Notes: generated by a model from the sequence alone, not told the origin. A DNA stretch of 64,000 bases from Rhipicephalus microplus (GCF_043290135.1 NC_134705.1:59547771-59611770); one strand, 5' to 3'. Shown: positions 45,940-57,835, counted from the first letter of the stretch. Numbers and translations: made by a program.

Positions 45940-46260
45940 GTTTGAAATAAAGCACTTCTTGTGAATAATAAATAACCGGTAATACAGAGTGTGCTCGCAG
46001 AATTTTAAACGTATCTTCAGTTAATTATTACGTGTGATTGTAGTTTGCATTGTAGATTGTCCGCCCATCGTCTGCATGACAGCAAATCACAGAAAATTGA
46101 CGCAAGCGGTTAATAAGTGTGTCAGGCATGATGAAGTCACGTGTGTTACTATTACTGACAGAGTTGAAGTTATTGCTTTTTCAAAGACGTTTCGTTTGAT
46201 ATTTCCACATTCCTTTCCTCAAGTTTTGTTATCACTACGTTCACCGCAAACCGCGCCTAC
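45940..46260. other. Unassigned sequence
   Basis: Nothing recognised; short open frames only. Confidence 0.4.
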
Positions 46261-46261
46261 G

Positions 46262-46512
46262 ATGTTCGAGAAGCTTCGAGGCTTTAGTAGATAGTTTTGC
46301 TAAGATTACGCCCACTTCGAGAACGTCACAGATTATTCGGGAACCTACGTCACCGCTAGCGATAACGCTAGAATATTCGATGGCAAGTTGATAAATGCCG
46401 ACACGCTTCGCTGCTTTTTAGTTGATTGACAGCCGACGCTCTGTTCGCCGCTATCAGTGCCAGTGTCTTGCTTTCATTTTGCGTGGCCACAAGTTCTGCC
46501 CGAATAAACAGA
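46262..46512 (+). mobile_element. Possible solo LTR of a gypsy-type element
   Basis: Begins TGTTCGAGAAGCTTCGAGG and ends near GTTCTGCCCGAATAAACAG, with an AATAAA close to the 3' side. The composition and the GCCACAAGTTCTGCCCGAATAAA block resemble tick gypsy LTRs I recall. No target duplication or internal region was confirmed. Confidence 0.35.
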
Positions 46513-46529
46513 AGATATATGAATCGCCT

Positions 46530-47066
46530 TTGAGGAGACCGTAGTACATTTTTATCTATCAACTGATGCAATAGTTCGATCATCAGTGGTCAAGATTACG
46601 GTGCCCCTATTGTTCATTTACACTCAGATACAATCGGAAACATTGCTAGTGCAGCTCCGTGAAGTAATAATCATGAGCAGATCTGTACTAACAACTATAC
46701 CAGAATTTGACGACATATTTCTTAAGAATTGCAACCATTTGCCCAGCAGATACTTAAAGAAGACCATTTGTCTAGCTTAGAAACGGCTGCCGCTAAAGCC
46801 ACTCTGTACCACGTCACGTGGGAGTGTCAGGCCATTACAGCCTTACAACCAGTACAAAATCCAACAGCGGAGCGATGTGAGGAGCTGCTGGCCAGCGAGA
46901 ACCTGGAAGATCAGTTGAGTCTGATCAACCGGACCCGCAGAGCGGCTGCTGCAAGCGGAGCCCTAAACTAAGCCCCCCCCCCCCCCCCCCACCGCAAGCC
47001 AAGCATCTCCGACTACTTGGAGCTTCTCCACAGAAAATTTCATGTAAATAAATAAATAAATACGTT
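46530..47066 (+). mobile_element. LINE (I/Jockey-like) 3' end with (AAAT)n tail
   Basis: A frame at 46729-46971 reads 'ATLYHVTWECQ' and 'LEDQLSLINRTRRAAAASGAL' followed by a stop, the usual C terminus of I/R1-like LINE ORF2 after RNase H. A C-rich tract (46972-46990), a short 3' UTR and (AAAT)n at 47045-47062 follow. The 5' end is truncated. Confidence 0.6.
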
Positions 47067-47071
47067 TTCAT

Positions 47072-48035
47072 CCATAGCAACTGATGCTTCAGTTCGTGAA
47101 GAAAAGGCAGTGGTGGGAATCGCATCATTATCTCTGGATATAGTCTTTTTCAATTCGTTTACCCGGCAAGTGTGCGCACGTGTGCTGCTTAATTGCTGCG
47201 TTTATTTCTCCTCCCTCTCTCCTCTCTATCTTTCATCTGCCTCTTCCATGCGCAGGGTAGCAAACCGGCTGCTTATAGACTGGTCAACCTCCTTGCCGTT
47301 CTTTTCCTCCTATTTTCCTTTCTTGCCCGACTTTACGCGTACTTATCAAGTGGAATTACTTTCAGTTATTTTAGCTTTACGAAACTTACTCCAATCAATA
47401 TCAGGAGCCGTGTTTCTGACAGGCAGCCTATCCGTCTATTCCTCATTAACTGCATGAAATTTTTAAAGTTCTTTAGAAGCATTGTATTCTCTTATTCCAG
47501 GACATATACGTATAATTCGCTTGGAGTGGGCACCAGGGCACAAATGTATACTTCTTAACGAATATGCGGATGAACTTGCACTTGCATCACACCACATAGT
47601 AGTCCTACGATGTCTACTTTGCCGACGTTGCCGTTTGTAACTGCGGCGCGATTTGCAAAATTTGGCACTATGGACTACTTCGCTAAGTCTGCCTTGCCAG
47701 CTTTTCAGTTCGCTCACCTCAATCGTCGTTAAAAACATGATGCTCCTCCACAAGAGCCAAGACATCAGTCTCCCTACTAAACTTTTACCCACTTTGGTCA
47801 GGTCTGGTGCAGTCACATTGACGCCTCCATTGCAATGAGAGTGAATCTCTAGATCATTTCTTCATAACGTGCAGATTATTCACCAATCGGAGGAAAAGAC
47901 TTCCAGACAAACCACTTCGAAGGTTGAGATTCAATTTATCCCTTCCGGGTCTCGTGTCGTTTGGTGCTACCACAGCAGCGTTTGCGAGACCCGGTATATG
48001 CGATTCCCTGCGAGAGGCGAGACGGATTGAATGGT
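47072..48035 (+). mobile_element. Second LINE fragment: RNase H and C-terminal region
   Basis: The reading 'TDASVREEKAVVGIASL' at 47080-47140 is an RNase H start. After an apparent insertion of about 160 bp (47165-47330) it continues with 'QVELLSVILALRNL', then 'RLEWAPGHKCILLNEYADELA', the last RNase H blocks. Degraded C-terminal sequence runs to about 48030. The reading is broken by stops. The preceding LINE tail abuts it, so one element probably inserted into the other. Confidence 0.6.
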
Positions 48036-48059
48036 AGCTAGGTTCATAGAAATCAAACA

Positions 48060-48670
48060 TAATGAAAAAATGCTCTTTTTTATTATATAAAATGAATTGA
48101 ATTCAAGGGTAATCAAAGTCAAGCATATTCATTACAAATATATGTCATTTTTTGTGAAATACTTCAACAATTGATGTTAAAACTATCTATTGCTTAACAT
48201 TTTCAAATTATGAACAATTTTTTTATAAAGCAAAGCACTACTCGTTTCATGGCCGATCCCCTACGGTGGTTAGCGCCTGTATTAAAGGGGCAATCATCAA
48301 TCAAGCAATTGAAAACTGCTGGTTTGAAATATATCTTATCTACAGCCTCGTCGACACGGCGTCTTCTTTTCACGTCACAATATTTGGTGCAGGTGGAACA
48401 TTCCCCGTTCTCGCCACGAAGCTTCGCAGCGGCGGCACTGTTCAGCCTCCGGCCGTAGATTCCAATGACAACCGTCTCCACTTGAGGTGCCAGCGGCCAC
48501 TACGTACCTTACGATGCCCTACCGCCCCCCCCCCCTTTTCATCCCGGTACGTTTTCCGCCCAACCTTGCTATGACGTAGACTACTGGCTCCAAATGTACG
48601 AGCGTGTTGGCCAGACTCACCGATGGGACCCTAACCATCGAATCAGCTCGTCAATGTAATTTTTTACTTG
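48060..48670. other. Unassigned, with a dispersed repeat near 48310-48340
   Basis: AT-rich to 48240. The block around 48310-48340 matches 39650-39675 in inverted orientation. A poly-C tract lies near 48525-48536. No exon was recognised. Confidence 0.35.
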
Positions 48671-48671
48671 T

Positions 48672-48941
48672 ATGCACCTCAAGTGTATAGTAAGGAACGT
48701 CAATGAGACATCTTTGGCGACCTGTCCGGTCGTCGAATTGCCGTGCGAAAAGCAATTGCCACCCGTGTGCGGTCATCAACCGAGTCGTGTCTCGTACATA
48801 CATGACGTGCTCGCGTTGTGCCGGAAAGTGGATGGGCGAATGACGGAGTGTGTGGGCCATATACTCAAATGCCATCGCGGACGGCGCTTTCAACCCGCTT
48901 GTGCACACCAACGTTACTACAGTCGACCTCATGAAAAATAA
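48672..48941 (+). CDS. Cysteine-rich, Kazal-like terminal exon
   Basis: An 89-residue frame with eight Cys, including 'LPCEKQLPPVCGHQPSRVSY' and then 'LALCRKVDGRMTECVGH', a spacing reminiscent of Kazal serine-protease inhibitor domains (C-x-P-V-C-G...Y). The stop TAA at 48939-48941 lies inside an AATAAA polyadenylation signal (48937-48942), which argues for a real gene 3' end. The ATG at 48672 gives no signal peptide. The true start may be on an upstream exon joined at the CAAG|TG near 48683, which I could not find. It is convergent with the M13 gene. Tick saliva is rich in such inhibitors; that role is inferred only. Confidence 0.42.
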   Translation: MHLKCIVRNVNETSLATCPVVELPCEKQLPPVCGHQPSRVSYIHDVLALCRKVDGRMTECVGHILKCHRGRRFQPACAHQRYYSRPHEK

Positions 48942-49126
48942 ATGCCGCCGCTTCGAAATGGCCAAAACCCGATGAGTTCTGCCTCAGCTTTCGCGGCTAA
49001 CGAACACGGCTAGCTGTCACTTTAACCAGCTGCGATCTCGGTGCCACACACGCGCATAGTCGCAGAGAATGTCAATATGCATGCATGTAGCAATATAATC
49101 GTTTCTGCACTCCTGAAATGTCTTTT

Positions 49127-49132
49127 TTATTT
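49127..49132 (-). promoter_or_regulatory. Candidate polyadenylation signal of the M13 gene
   Basis: AATAAA on the minus strand, about 200 nt downstream of the stop codon at 49334. Confidence 0.45.
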
Positions 49133-49333
49133 TTAAACAATCTTTAGCCGCTTAAAAAGATTGACAATAGAACCGACTCTGCTTTCAATTTCAGGTGCAC
49201 CGTATATACATGTGCTCTCATTCCTATGTGGGCGGACATGCACACTGTTCTTAATATGGCTGTTGGTCTCGTCAAAATAAATATATCGTGAAAACATGCA
49301 CTGAAAAAGATAAAAAACAAAGGCAGGCGGACT

Positions 49334-51394
49334 TCATGACGGTTCAAAAAACTGGCACTTCTCAGGTGGATTCATGGGGCTCTTCGAGGAGCAGTGGAAT
49401 GCTTCTGCGAAAAGGTGCGAATTCTTGGCCGGTACATTGCACTCGTCGCCTCTCGTCTGCGGTCGCTTCGAGCACTGCGAATAGCAGAACGCGAGGAAAA
49501 ATATCTGCTTGTCCGTGAACTGCTCGAGGTGAAGAATCCGGAAGTCTTCTACGGCGAGGTAGTCCCTCGTCACGGCCGCACTAAAGCTCGCGTAAGCGAC
49601 CTCCAGGCCAGCCACGGCGGGAAACACTCGCAGCGGACGCCACTTGGAGCGATCGGTCGTAGTGCGGACGTCGCAGTCGGACTTCTCGGCATGCACTGCG
49701 GCGGCAGCGGGCTTCAGCCATGCTCCGCGCACGCCATCGACGTCTATCGTGACGCCTGTTTCGTCTAACGTCTTGGCAATCTGTTGCCCCGCTATTGAGC
49801 CCAGTGCACCGTACCTGATGGCCAACGTGGCGTTGTAATAGAAGAGCGGTGGGTTCAGGTCGCCGATCGCCAATGTCATTGAGTTGGGCGAGTACAAATA
49901 AAACGCCCGGCCGAAACGTGGAAACGTGCGAACGCTGTACACGTCCTGAAAGCGTTCGTGGTTGCGGAGGCGCTGGTAAACTCTTGAAGCACCCAACAGG
50001 TTCGTCATAAAGGTCCTGCCCTTCATGTCCGGAAACACGCTGTACAGTGCCTCGCGTTCCTTTCGAACGAAAAAGCTGTTATGTGGCATGACGACGCGGT
50101 TCATTCTGTCCAGCTTTGAATACGCCATCTGCTTGCTGGATTCGTCCATCCATGGAAGGTTGTTGACTAGACTCTTGATGTTCTCGTTCATCCTGCCCAG
50201 AAAGCTGACAGCATGGTGCCGGCTCTCGAGGTAACCGTAGCGATCACTCATCAGTTTGGCCACGATGGACAGACCGAGAAGGGATTCGACGTACGTCATG
50301 CAGCCGTGCTCCTTCATGGTTTGCACTTCCGAGGATGAGCCACGAAATCTTAGCGATGGTGTACCGACGACAGCCCAGAGGTGGGTCTGAATGAATATCC
50401 ACGACAACGCTACGACGAAGTTTTCACGAGTCAAATTCTTCAGCAATCTTGCCGTGGTTTCTAGTATCTTGATGTCCTCGACGATCACAGGGCTGTCGCG
50501 GGTCCAGTTGAACTGTTTGTCATGCTTAGCGAGGGCGTTTAGCCAGGAGCCTGTCGAGAACGTCGGCGTCTTATCGTCGAGGTCGCCTACACGTAACCAG
50601 TCTTGTTGAGGAGTGTCGTAGAGGAAGTCGATCTTGGCTTCGACGATGCTATTTTGAATTTGGACCAGATCGGCCGTTTTGATGTGGATTCGGGAACGGC
50701 GTACACCGAGTATTTCAAAGTAATCGCTCAAGTAAATGTCGTACTGCTCGGGCGTCCTAGGGTTACGCAGGTCCTGCTCCCAAACAGCGTCCAGACGACC
50801 TCGTAGGACGAGCAGCGTTGGAGATCCTCGAACGAAGGTGGTGGTTATATCGAACAGGAAGTTCATCTGCCAGTTCAGCGCCAAGTCGACCATGATGTCC
50901 AGCGGATGCTTCACATCTGGTGTACTGTGCTCGGGCCAGGTCAGCCCGAGAGATGCGCGGAGCTCCGTGAACAGCCTCAGGTTCTCCATGGTATCAGTAG
51001 CGGCCCTGTTGCAACTCTCAAAGAACTGCGCCGCTCTCCCGACATGCGATTTGTCCTCTCTTACCTCCCTGATCGCCATATTCAAGGCTGCGGTTCTCAT
51101 TTGGTCCTCGGTGGACACCTGACGATTGGGGTCGTCCCATGTGCCACAGACGTACGCGTGGAAGTCGTGGCACGGGTCGGCCGCCTTGTTGATGGCTGCG
51201 CTCAGTTCTTGGCCAAAGGCGACGCAGTCCTCGGTCACGCACGTCACCACTTTTTTGCGCTTCATGCCTGTTGTGTAGAAGTAGGCTGCCAGAAGAGCGC
51301 CGATGACCACCAGCAGCCCAATTGTGGCGATCGCCGTGGCAATTTCGTGTTGGCGTCTGGTTCTTGGTGTCTCCGCGGTGCTAAGTTCAGTCCC
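49334..51394 (-). CDS. M13 (neprilysin-like) type II membrane protein, catalytically dead, main exon
   Basis: One uninterrupted frame of about 686 codons, close to the full length of M13 peptidases. Near its start lies a single membrane helix (about 51345-51265, 'ATIGLLVVIGALLAAYFY'), then the conserved Cys pair and 'DPCHDFHAYVCGTWDD'. The C terminus 'SPMNPPEKC' is also typical. The zinc site is gone: the HExxH position reads QQIAK (49772-49786), and the ExxxD block before 'GLEVAYASF' reads 'VFPAV'. NAFY is changed to RAFY. So it cannot hydrolyse peptides by the M13 mechanism. It may act as a decoy, binding or structural pseudoenzyme. No ATG precedes the helix; a CAG acceptor at 51397-51395 implies a short upstream exon carrying the start, not found here. 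Confidence 0.88.
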   Translation of the reverse strand, partial: GTELSTAETPRTRRQHEIATAIATIGLLVVIGALLAAYFYTTGMKRKKVVTCVTEDCVAFGQELSAAINKAADPCHDFHAYVCGTWDDPNRQVSTEDQMRTAALNMAIREVREDKSHVGRAAQFFESCNRAATDTMENLRLFTELRASLGLTWPEHSTPDVKHPLDIMVDLALNWQMNFLFDITTTFVRGSPTLLVLRGRLDAVWEQDLRNPRTPEQYDIYLSDYFEILGVRRSRIHIKTADLVQIQNSIVEAKIDFLYDTPQQDWLRVGDLDDKTPTFSTGSWLNALAKHDKQFNWTRDSPVIVEDIKILETTARLLKNLTRENFVVALSWIFIQTHLWAVVGTPSLRFRGSSSEVQTMKEHGCMTYVESLLGLSIVAKLMSDRYGYLESRHHAVSFLGRMNENIKSLVNNLPWMDESSKQMAYSKLDRMNRVVMPHNSFFVRKEREALYSVFPDMKGRTFMTNLLGASRVYQRLRNHERFQDVYSVRTFPRFGRAFYLYSPNSMTLAIGDLNPPLFYYNATLAIRYGALGSIAGQQIAKTLDETGVTIDVDGVRGAWLKPAAAAVHAEKSDCDVRTTTDRSKWRPLRVFPAVAGLEVAYASFSAAVTRDYLAVEDFRILHLEQFTDKQIFFLAFCYSQCSKRPQTRGDECNVPAKNSHLFAEAFHCSSKSPMNPPEKCQFFEPS

Positions 51395-51479
51395 CTGCGA
51401 GTGCAAATGGTTTGGTTTAGTTTGCGGAAGAGCTCGCTGTCTTACAGCAACACGAAAAGAAGTTATTAAACGTTCTCAA

Positions 51480-54400
51480 ACTGCGCGATATGACGTCCTT
51501 GCCAACTTCAGGGTAGATCCGACAGAAGAACAATTGGCTCGGCGTCTCACGCACCAAAATTGATAATGAACGCAAAATGAAATACAGAACTCAATACGAC
51601 ACACCGTTTATGATCAATAAACATTACATATAACTGTTGAGTTAGTCTGGTGCCCGGGCAACTTCTCCTGCCCCACTCGCAGATGGTCTAGCGTTTCCAC
51701 TAGCCTGTCCCTAACATTGTATATAACTGTACAGCGTGTGTATGTAACTGTCACTCTATTACATGCGTGCGTGGGCAATGTCACGGGCGATTGACGGTAA
51801 CAACAAACAACCCCACCGGTGCGCCCAGTCATCATCACTCACTCTGGGTAGATGCAGTGATTTTTCCTTTGAGTTGCCTAAGTTAGGGCCGCCTTAAACA
51901 GCTTAAATGTCAGGAGCAGCTCAGTCGTTCATATTTTTTATCTAGTTATCTGTTGCAGCTTGGTCAGTGATAAACATTGTTAAGACGCCCAGCTCAGTAT
52001 TTCGGGACAAGTAACTCCACGAGATGAATCAATAGATTTTAGCACAGAGCGCGCATTTCGTGGGCGATACTTTATTTCAAGTAAGGTCACCCGCCAAAAC
52101 ACTATTTGAGCACTCACGTTCTTTACAAGCAGGTGAATTCAACGTGGAAATAAAAGCAGTTGATCACAGACTGAAACGTAGTTTGCTATGTTCGCGTGGT
52201 GAACCCGTTGCCGTCAGCATTTAAATGCAAAGGAGTCTTACCTTGTTTGCGGTTATATGTGACTTAGATGGTTTTCGTTTTGAAAGCTTGGATATCGTGT
52301 GTATGTCCTGAGACCTGTCTGTCGTCAGTGTCACCTAGAATATGAGTGATTCGAAAAGCATTAGGGCGACCTTTTCGTATGCAGAATTCGCTGAGCAAGT
52401 ATGCGCTTCTTATATAGATAAAGGTTAATGCCTAACTGAAATTACTCTATTTTCCACGGTATATTTCGGGTTGAGGCTGTCTTCAAGTTTGCCGTAGCTT
52501 GCACGCGTAGGCTATTGACTATGTTAGTTAGCACTTACACCGAAATGATTTGCAAGTACATCCCGTATACATTGCAGTGGAGACCCCAACCATCGGTTTG
52601 AGATGGACCTCGAAAAGGGGTTGATCGCATAGTGAAACAGCGGAGGTACCAAAGAAGCAAGACTCAAAATGGAAGGCTTATGCCGAGTATGCATCATATA
52701 AGTGGCACCGCAGAACACAACATATCACATAGAAACACTGCTTGCGCTAGCGAAGGTGCTAATTACGGGCACTCGTACAATCAGTGTTAGAACGCCAGGA
52801 AAATATAGAGGGTGCCCCAGCTGGCTCTAGGCACTTTAAAATTATGACGAAGCACGATTACGCAACAAAACGAATGTACACTACTTTTTCCTGCTTAATT
52901 TCTTATTGAGGCAAGATTTAATAAGCAGTTTTTGTAGAAACGAAGCCTGGAAACATTCTACAATGAGTTGTAGGTTGTTTTGCGAAACGCTATTATTACC
53001 TTAAAGGCATAAGAGCCCATGCTCACGCCCCCGTTAGGGAGACTTGTGCAATGTCTCGCAAGAACCAGCCCAGAAACAAGCGTACTCTCCCGGAAATCGA
53101 TGACGTGAAAAGATAACGTGTGACGCGAGCATGACGTTACACATCGCAAATGCGTGACGTGTTCAATTGAAATCGCCGAGCGGCCAAAGATGGAGCGATG
53201 CCAGTGGCAGTAGAACACCGCGTGACATGCAAAAATCTTCAGTGGAAGTGGGACGTGACGTTGAAATATACCGAGAACGAGAAAGCATTTGCTTGTTTCT
53301 CCCCATCATTATAATTGTAATCGTTGTCATCATGTTATTTTTGTTCTAGTTCACAACAGGACAAAGACCTTTTCTAACGATATCTAATTTATTCTATCCT
53401 GTGCGAGCTCATTTTATTTTATCCTTGTGGACTTATTTCTTCATTCCATCTTTCACTATCTGCCTACCTCGACTGCGCTTCCCTTTCTTTGGTAACTATT
53501 GTGTTTCTCGTACTGTGTACCGGTTGTCTGTTCTGCGCATTACGTAGCTGGTCGAGCTCCACTTCTTTCGTTTGGTGTCAACAAGCATATCTGATTCCTC
53601 GACTTTCCGCTTGACCAATTATGCCATCCTCCGGTCTCCCAACGTTTCTCCTACATTTTGACGTCCCACTGACCTCTGCACAGTCTTGTCTTTTCCTCTC
53701 GTTGCTTTGCTATGATCTATGTTTCAGCCTCTTTGCGAGAATCGCTGCTATATAGTGGCTGTAGTATTTTCGTTTTAATGACAGTGACGTATACTTGCGG
53801 GAATTATTCTTCTTCGCTACTAAAGCTCGCCTGTTAATAGTTGACACATGTGTGAACATACTTCTATTCACGCCCATGTATGGCTTCCAGTTTGTTATGT
53901 TAAAGAGACAGGATGTTCAAGAGAGAAGTCACGACACCGCAACCGCCTTGATTTCTTTCTATCTTGTGTCCGTGCGTGTTTGCACACCCCGTTTCTTCAG
54001 TGTCTATATGAATCAGATAGTGGTGACACCGAAGCGCATACAAATGCAAATCGAATACTGTTTGAATAGCAACAATAGCGAAAGGTGAGTTAGACAGACA
54101 ACTTTAAGGCAACAAGAGATTATGGAGGCGTGATATATCTCTAGACTTGTGTGTCAGTCACCCATCCGTAGAACTTAATTCACTTGCTTAACAAGATGTG
54201 ACTGTGAAACGAAATTCACTTGCTAAACAAGGTGTGATAGTGGAACGTTTCTGTTGAAGGTTGTAGTATTTTTAAGTAAAGGAATATACTATGCTGCTCT
54301 GCTCATACGCAGTGATCATTAAGTGCTCTAACTAGTATAAATTGTGTTTGCTCATTGAATAAAAGTGAGGTTCTAGTTTGCACTGGCGCTTTTGAACCTT

Positions 54401-54680
54401 TCGGTTTGTCTTCATGTTCCGTGCACAAAAGTTTCATTGTACTGTTTGAATAGTCTTACTAGTTTGATTATACTCGTTTGAATAGCAACCATTTTGGAAG
54501 GAGCCACGGACTAGTAAAGTAACAAGTGTACAGAGCGGTTAATTTATGCCTTGCTAGAAGTGCGGATCCGATTGTATAACCTAATGCATTCCCAAGACAG
54601 CAGCACGCTTTCGCAGCCAAATGTTACAGAAAGCTTAGTATATATATGCAGCCAGTTTTTTTTTTTTCACTAATGATGGA
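51480..54680. other. Long unassigned stretch
   Basis: No gene or repeat terminus recognised. It should contain the first exon and promoter of the M13 gene if that exon lies within the window, but I could not pick it out. Short AT-rich and T-rich tracts only. Confidence 0.4.
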
Positions 54681-54814
54681 CCTTAAAGGAGTTCGTTAAA
54701 GGACGTTTCGACTAACTCAGCCCACCTGACATTACGTGTGGCGTGCCAACGGCAGCTTTGTGCTGTCCTCAAAGAGCGAGATATTCGGACAGTACGAGTA
54801 AGCAGGACACTTGC

Positions 54815-54943
54815 CTTGCTGGCGAGTTCCTCGTAGAGTGATGACTTCCAGTGCTTGTCGTTCTCAGCGCTGTCCTTAAAGTGCGAGCTCGCCGACGTGA
54901 AGGACTTTGTGGACAGGCTTGACTTGCTCGAACGACTGGGCAT
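54815..54943 (-). CDS. Possible first coding exon of an unrecognised gene (GC donor)
   Basis: The ATG at 54943-54941 (A at -3, preceded in frame by a TAG eight to twelve bases upstream) opens 43 codons: Ser/Lys-rich 'MPSRSSKSSLSTKSFTSASS' then 'DKHWKSSLYEELASK'. The exon would end AAG followed by GCAAGT, the consensus of the minor GC-AG intron class, in phase 0. The upstream in-frame sequence to 55216 is also acidic and Ser-rich ('DEAEDEEESKSRSEW'), so an alternative is one longer frame with a single stop. The family is unknown and no second exon was found. Confidence 0.33.
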
Positions 54944-55815
54944 GATGTGCTGCTAGCTGTTGCACTCAAACTGGGGCGCTGAAGGACTTGAGTCTTCTGC
55001 CACAAATCCTGAACAGCCGAGAGAAACATGCCACTCGGAGCGCGACTTGGATTCTTCTTCGTCTTCTGCTTCATCGTACGCAGAAGCTCGCGCAGTGAAA
55101 GCTATTACGTCGCATGGCATTTGATAAGAAATGACGCTTCTAGGACGAGCTTTATTTTGTTTGTAATATATTCCACAGCCCCCTAAGATATTGACGGAAG
55201 AAGCACACATGATCATTAGAGCCCGGATTTTAGGGAAATGGCCATTTTGTTACGTGCGTTTCTATCACTCCTCTTTGGTATATGAGCATTGTTTAGACAT
55301 AAAGAAGGCTTTTTTGATGTTTTTTATTGCCCCTGTGATTGCCTATTTTTAGTTTTTGCGCCTATATGCATAAAATACCATTTTTTTCGAGATAGGCGTG
55401 TATAGGAACGCCAATAAACTCAAATTTCGCTGTAGAGTGCTGTTTATGAACGCTATTTATTTTATCGGGTGACATCGAGTGTTAAACGTTTATGGGGTTC
55501 ATCCTAGTCCTCTACATTTCAACGAACTTCCGGAAAGCAACTGCTAGCAGCTGTGAAACGGGACGAGCCAGCATGTACTGTCGCGCTGACATGGTATTAG
55601 CAGTTAGCTAATGCGAAACTGTGCAGAACAGTCAGGTGAGAGTCAAGTGTAGATTAAAAGAAGAAAGAAAAATGTGATGAGCACTCTTTCTGTTTTTGCG
55701 TTAGCTTTCACCTTCTTTTGTTAGGTTTATGTATAACTTGAAAGGCCTAACATTTCATATTATACCAATTCTTGGCGAATCTCTCCCGAGTGAGCAAGGG
55801 CCATAGTGGATGCAC

Positions 55816-55816
<1 letters not shown>

Positions 55817-55870
<54 letters not shown>
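55817..55870. repeat. (CAT)n microsatellite
   Basis: About 18 units of ATC/CAT. Confidence 0.95.
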
Positions 55871-55872
<2 letters not shown>

Positions 55873-55874
55873 GC

Positions 55875-57835
55875 GCACGTAGCTTTTAGTTTGTTTGTAA
55901 TTTTTTTCTTAAGGCACTCACCGACAGGGAAGAAGTCGCGCCAAAGCAAAGTCGTCCTAATGGTTAGGTGAATTAAACGCAGCTGTATGGTGATCTCAAT
56001 ACCTGAAATATTATAGTCTCTGAAACGAACATTTGCCGTTTTCCCCCATTTCCTCTCTTTTTCTGTAGTTTGCCTTGTATTAGTTATATTTTAATACAAA
56101 TTGATTTTTACACATAGTTGTAAGGCTCACAGGAAAGGCACACTACGCTTTCTTGGCTAATACACCTGAGTGGGTGCGACTTATCATTTTGAATAAACAA
56201 ATAAACAAGCGATTCAACCTGAGCTGACGCGAGGCATCTCTGCCTGTGGGTCTTTTAGAGGTCTGGCTATCTCTTCCTGTGCTGCCCTTCTCAGCTATGC
56301 CAAAAGAAAAAGGCCTAGAAGTGTTTTGATCAGACAGTGGATACTTGAATTACCATGCTAAAGAATAAAAAAACGCCATTTTATGCGTACCATGCGCGAG
56401 GAAGGACAATTAGACAACTACGTGCAACTGTTAGTGTCTTTGTGTTACCGTAAATAACTTTACACCATCTCCCGCTAAAGGAGACCATCTGTAGATGCTA
56501 AGCAGTGGCCGCTAACACCTGCACTGGTGTCGGCGTTGACGCTGGCACTCGTCGCGGCGTTGCGCAGGAGAGAAACCTGGCGACATAGAAAGCACGCAGT
56601 GATAAACTGGTGTTTCCTAATAGAACATGCTAATCGCTGCTAATCGGCAATGAGAGACAGAAGACGCTCAAGGGACACAAGAGAGCTGAAGTCTGCTTAT
56701 AGGTAAAGTGCACGCTGCGAGTTTCTATTGTTCGACCACACACAGCAGAAGCAACACCAGCACTACTTTGGAGGTGAAGATCCAGTACCTATTCGCAATG
56801 CCCACGGCCTATAGGTGGCGCGCCGTGCAATCCAAGATGGCTGTGGAAAGATGATCGACCCGTGAACTCGCATCAGAAAACATAGGACGCGCGGACGGAG
56901 TCCCCGTGCCGCTTTCACTGGATGAACTCTTGATAGCCAAATGAATGTATATCAAACCAAAGTATTTTCCCAACCAATAGGAACTGTTGAATGTTCGCTA
57001 CTTCATTTCTCGCCGCAGTGCGAAGGGTGGTGGTGTCAGCTGATCGACCGTGTATCAACGATGCTTTGCGTAATCCTGTGCGTGCTAGAAAAAACTGGGC
57101 GAAGCAGAATTCGCGTATGAACTGAACGCACCCCGAGATCATTTGTGCCGAGCGTGTCCGGCAGATTTGCCGCAGTAGTAGGCCACTAGCGAATAGCGCG
57201 CCGTCGCGGCTGCACAGGAACGAACGTAGCGATGGTTTGCGAACATATTACGCCGTCGTTACTTGTGCTGTAAGCATCATGTAGCGGCTTCTTCAACGGA
57301 ACACAAACATTTACCTTCCCATTAAGTAGCACTTGTGTCAGAGCCATAACCAGACTCTAGCAGAGCGCAGATCCCTGCACTTGTATATGTTGCATGTTTC
57401 ATCAGCGCGATCGAAACAATTAAGGATATCGAAACGAATACACGAGTACGCTTTTCGCAACGTCAAAATTGCGAAAATTTGTCGAATAACAACGTCGTTC
57501 GGATGGCACCGGTGCAGTGTAGAAGTTGGCGGGGACTGTAGCCGTAACTGCATATTTCATCGCTCTAACCATTTCGCTTCGATGGTCGAGCTCGAGCGTG
57601 TTGGTGGCATGCGGTGCTTTGTAATATTCACTGTAATCGGGATAAATTCAATGCACAAGAAATTGTATGCTTTTATTTTGAGCTCATTGAAGGATAATAT
57701 ACAATAGTACAAAGGGACTTACGAGTGTAAAAAAAGTGGGGGACCCTTAAGCTTCGTCTTTAAGAGTTGAACGCGATAGCGAAATTCGACCCCTAATGCA
57801 CCCTTCAACCGCTAAGTGCATTCTTAATAATGTTT
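55875..57835. other. Unassigned stretch
   Basis: Nothing recognised. Open frames (for example 57333-57707 +) have no family similarity I can name. Confidence 0.4.

Noticed and set aside
50603..51469. Plus-strand frames across the M13 exon
   Set aside because: Antisense shadows of a well-supported minus-strand gene.
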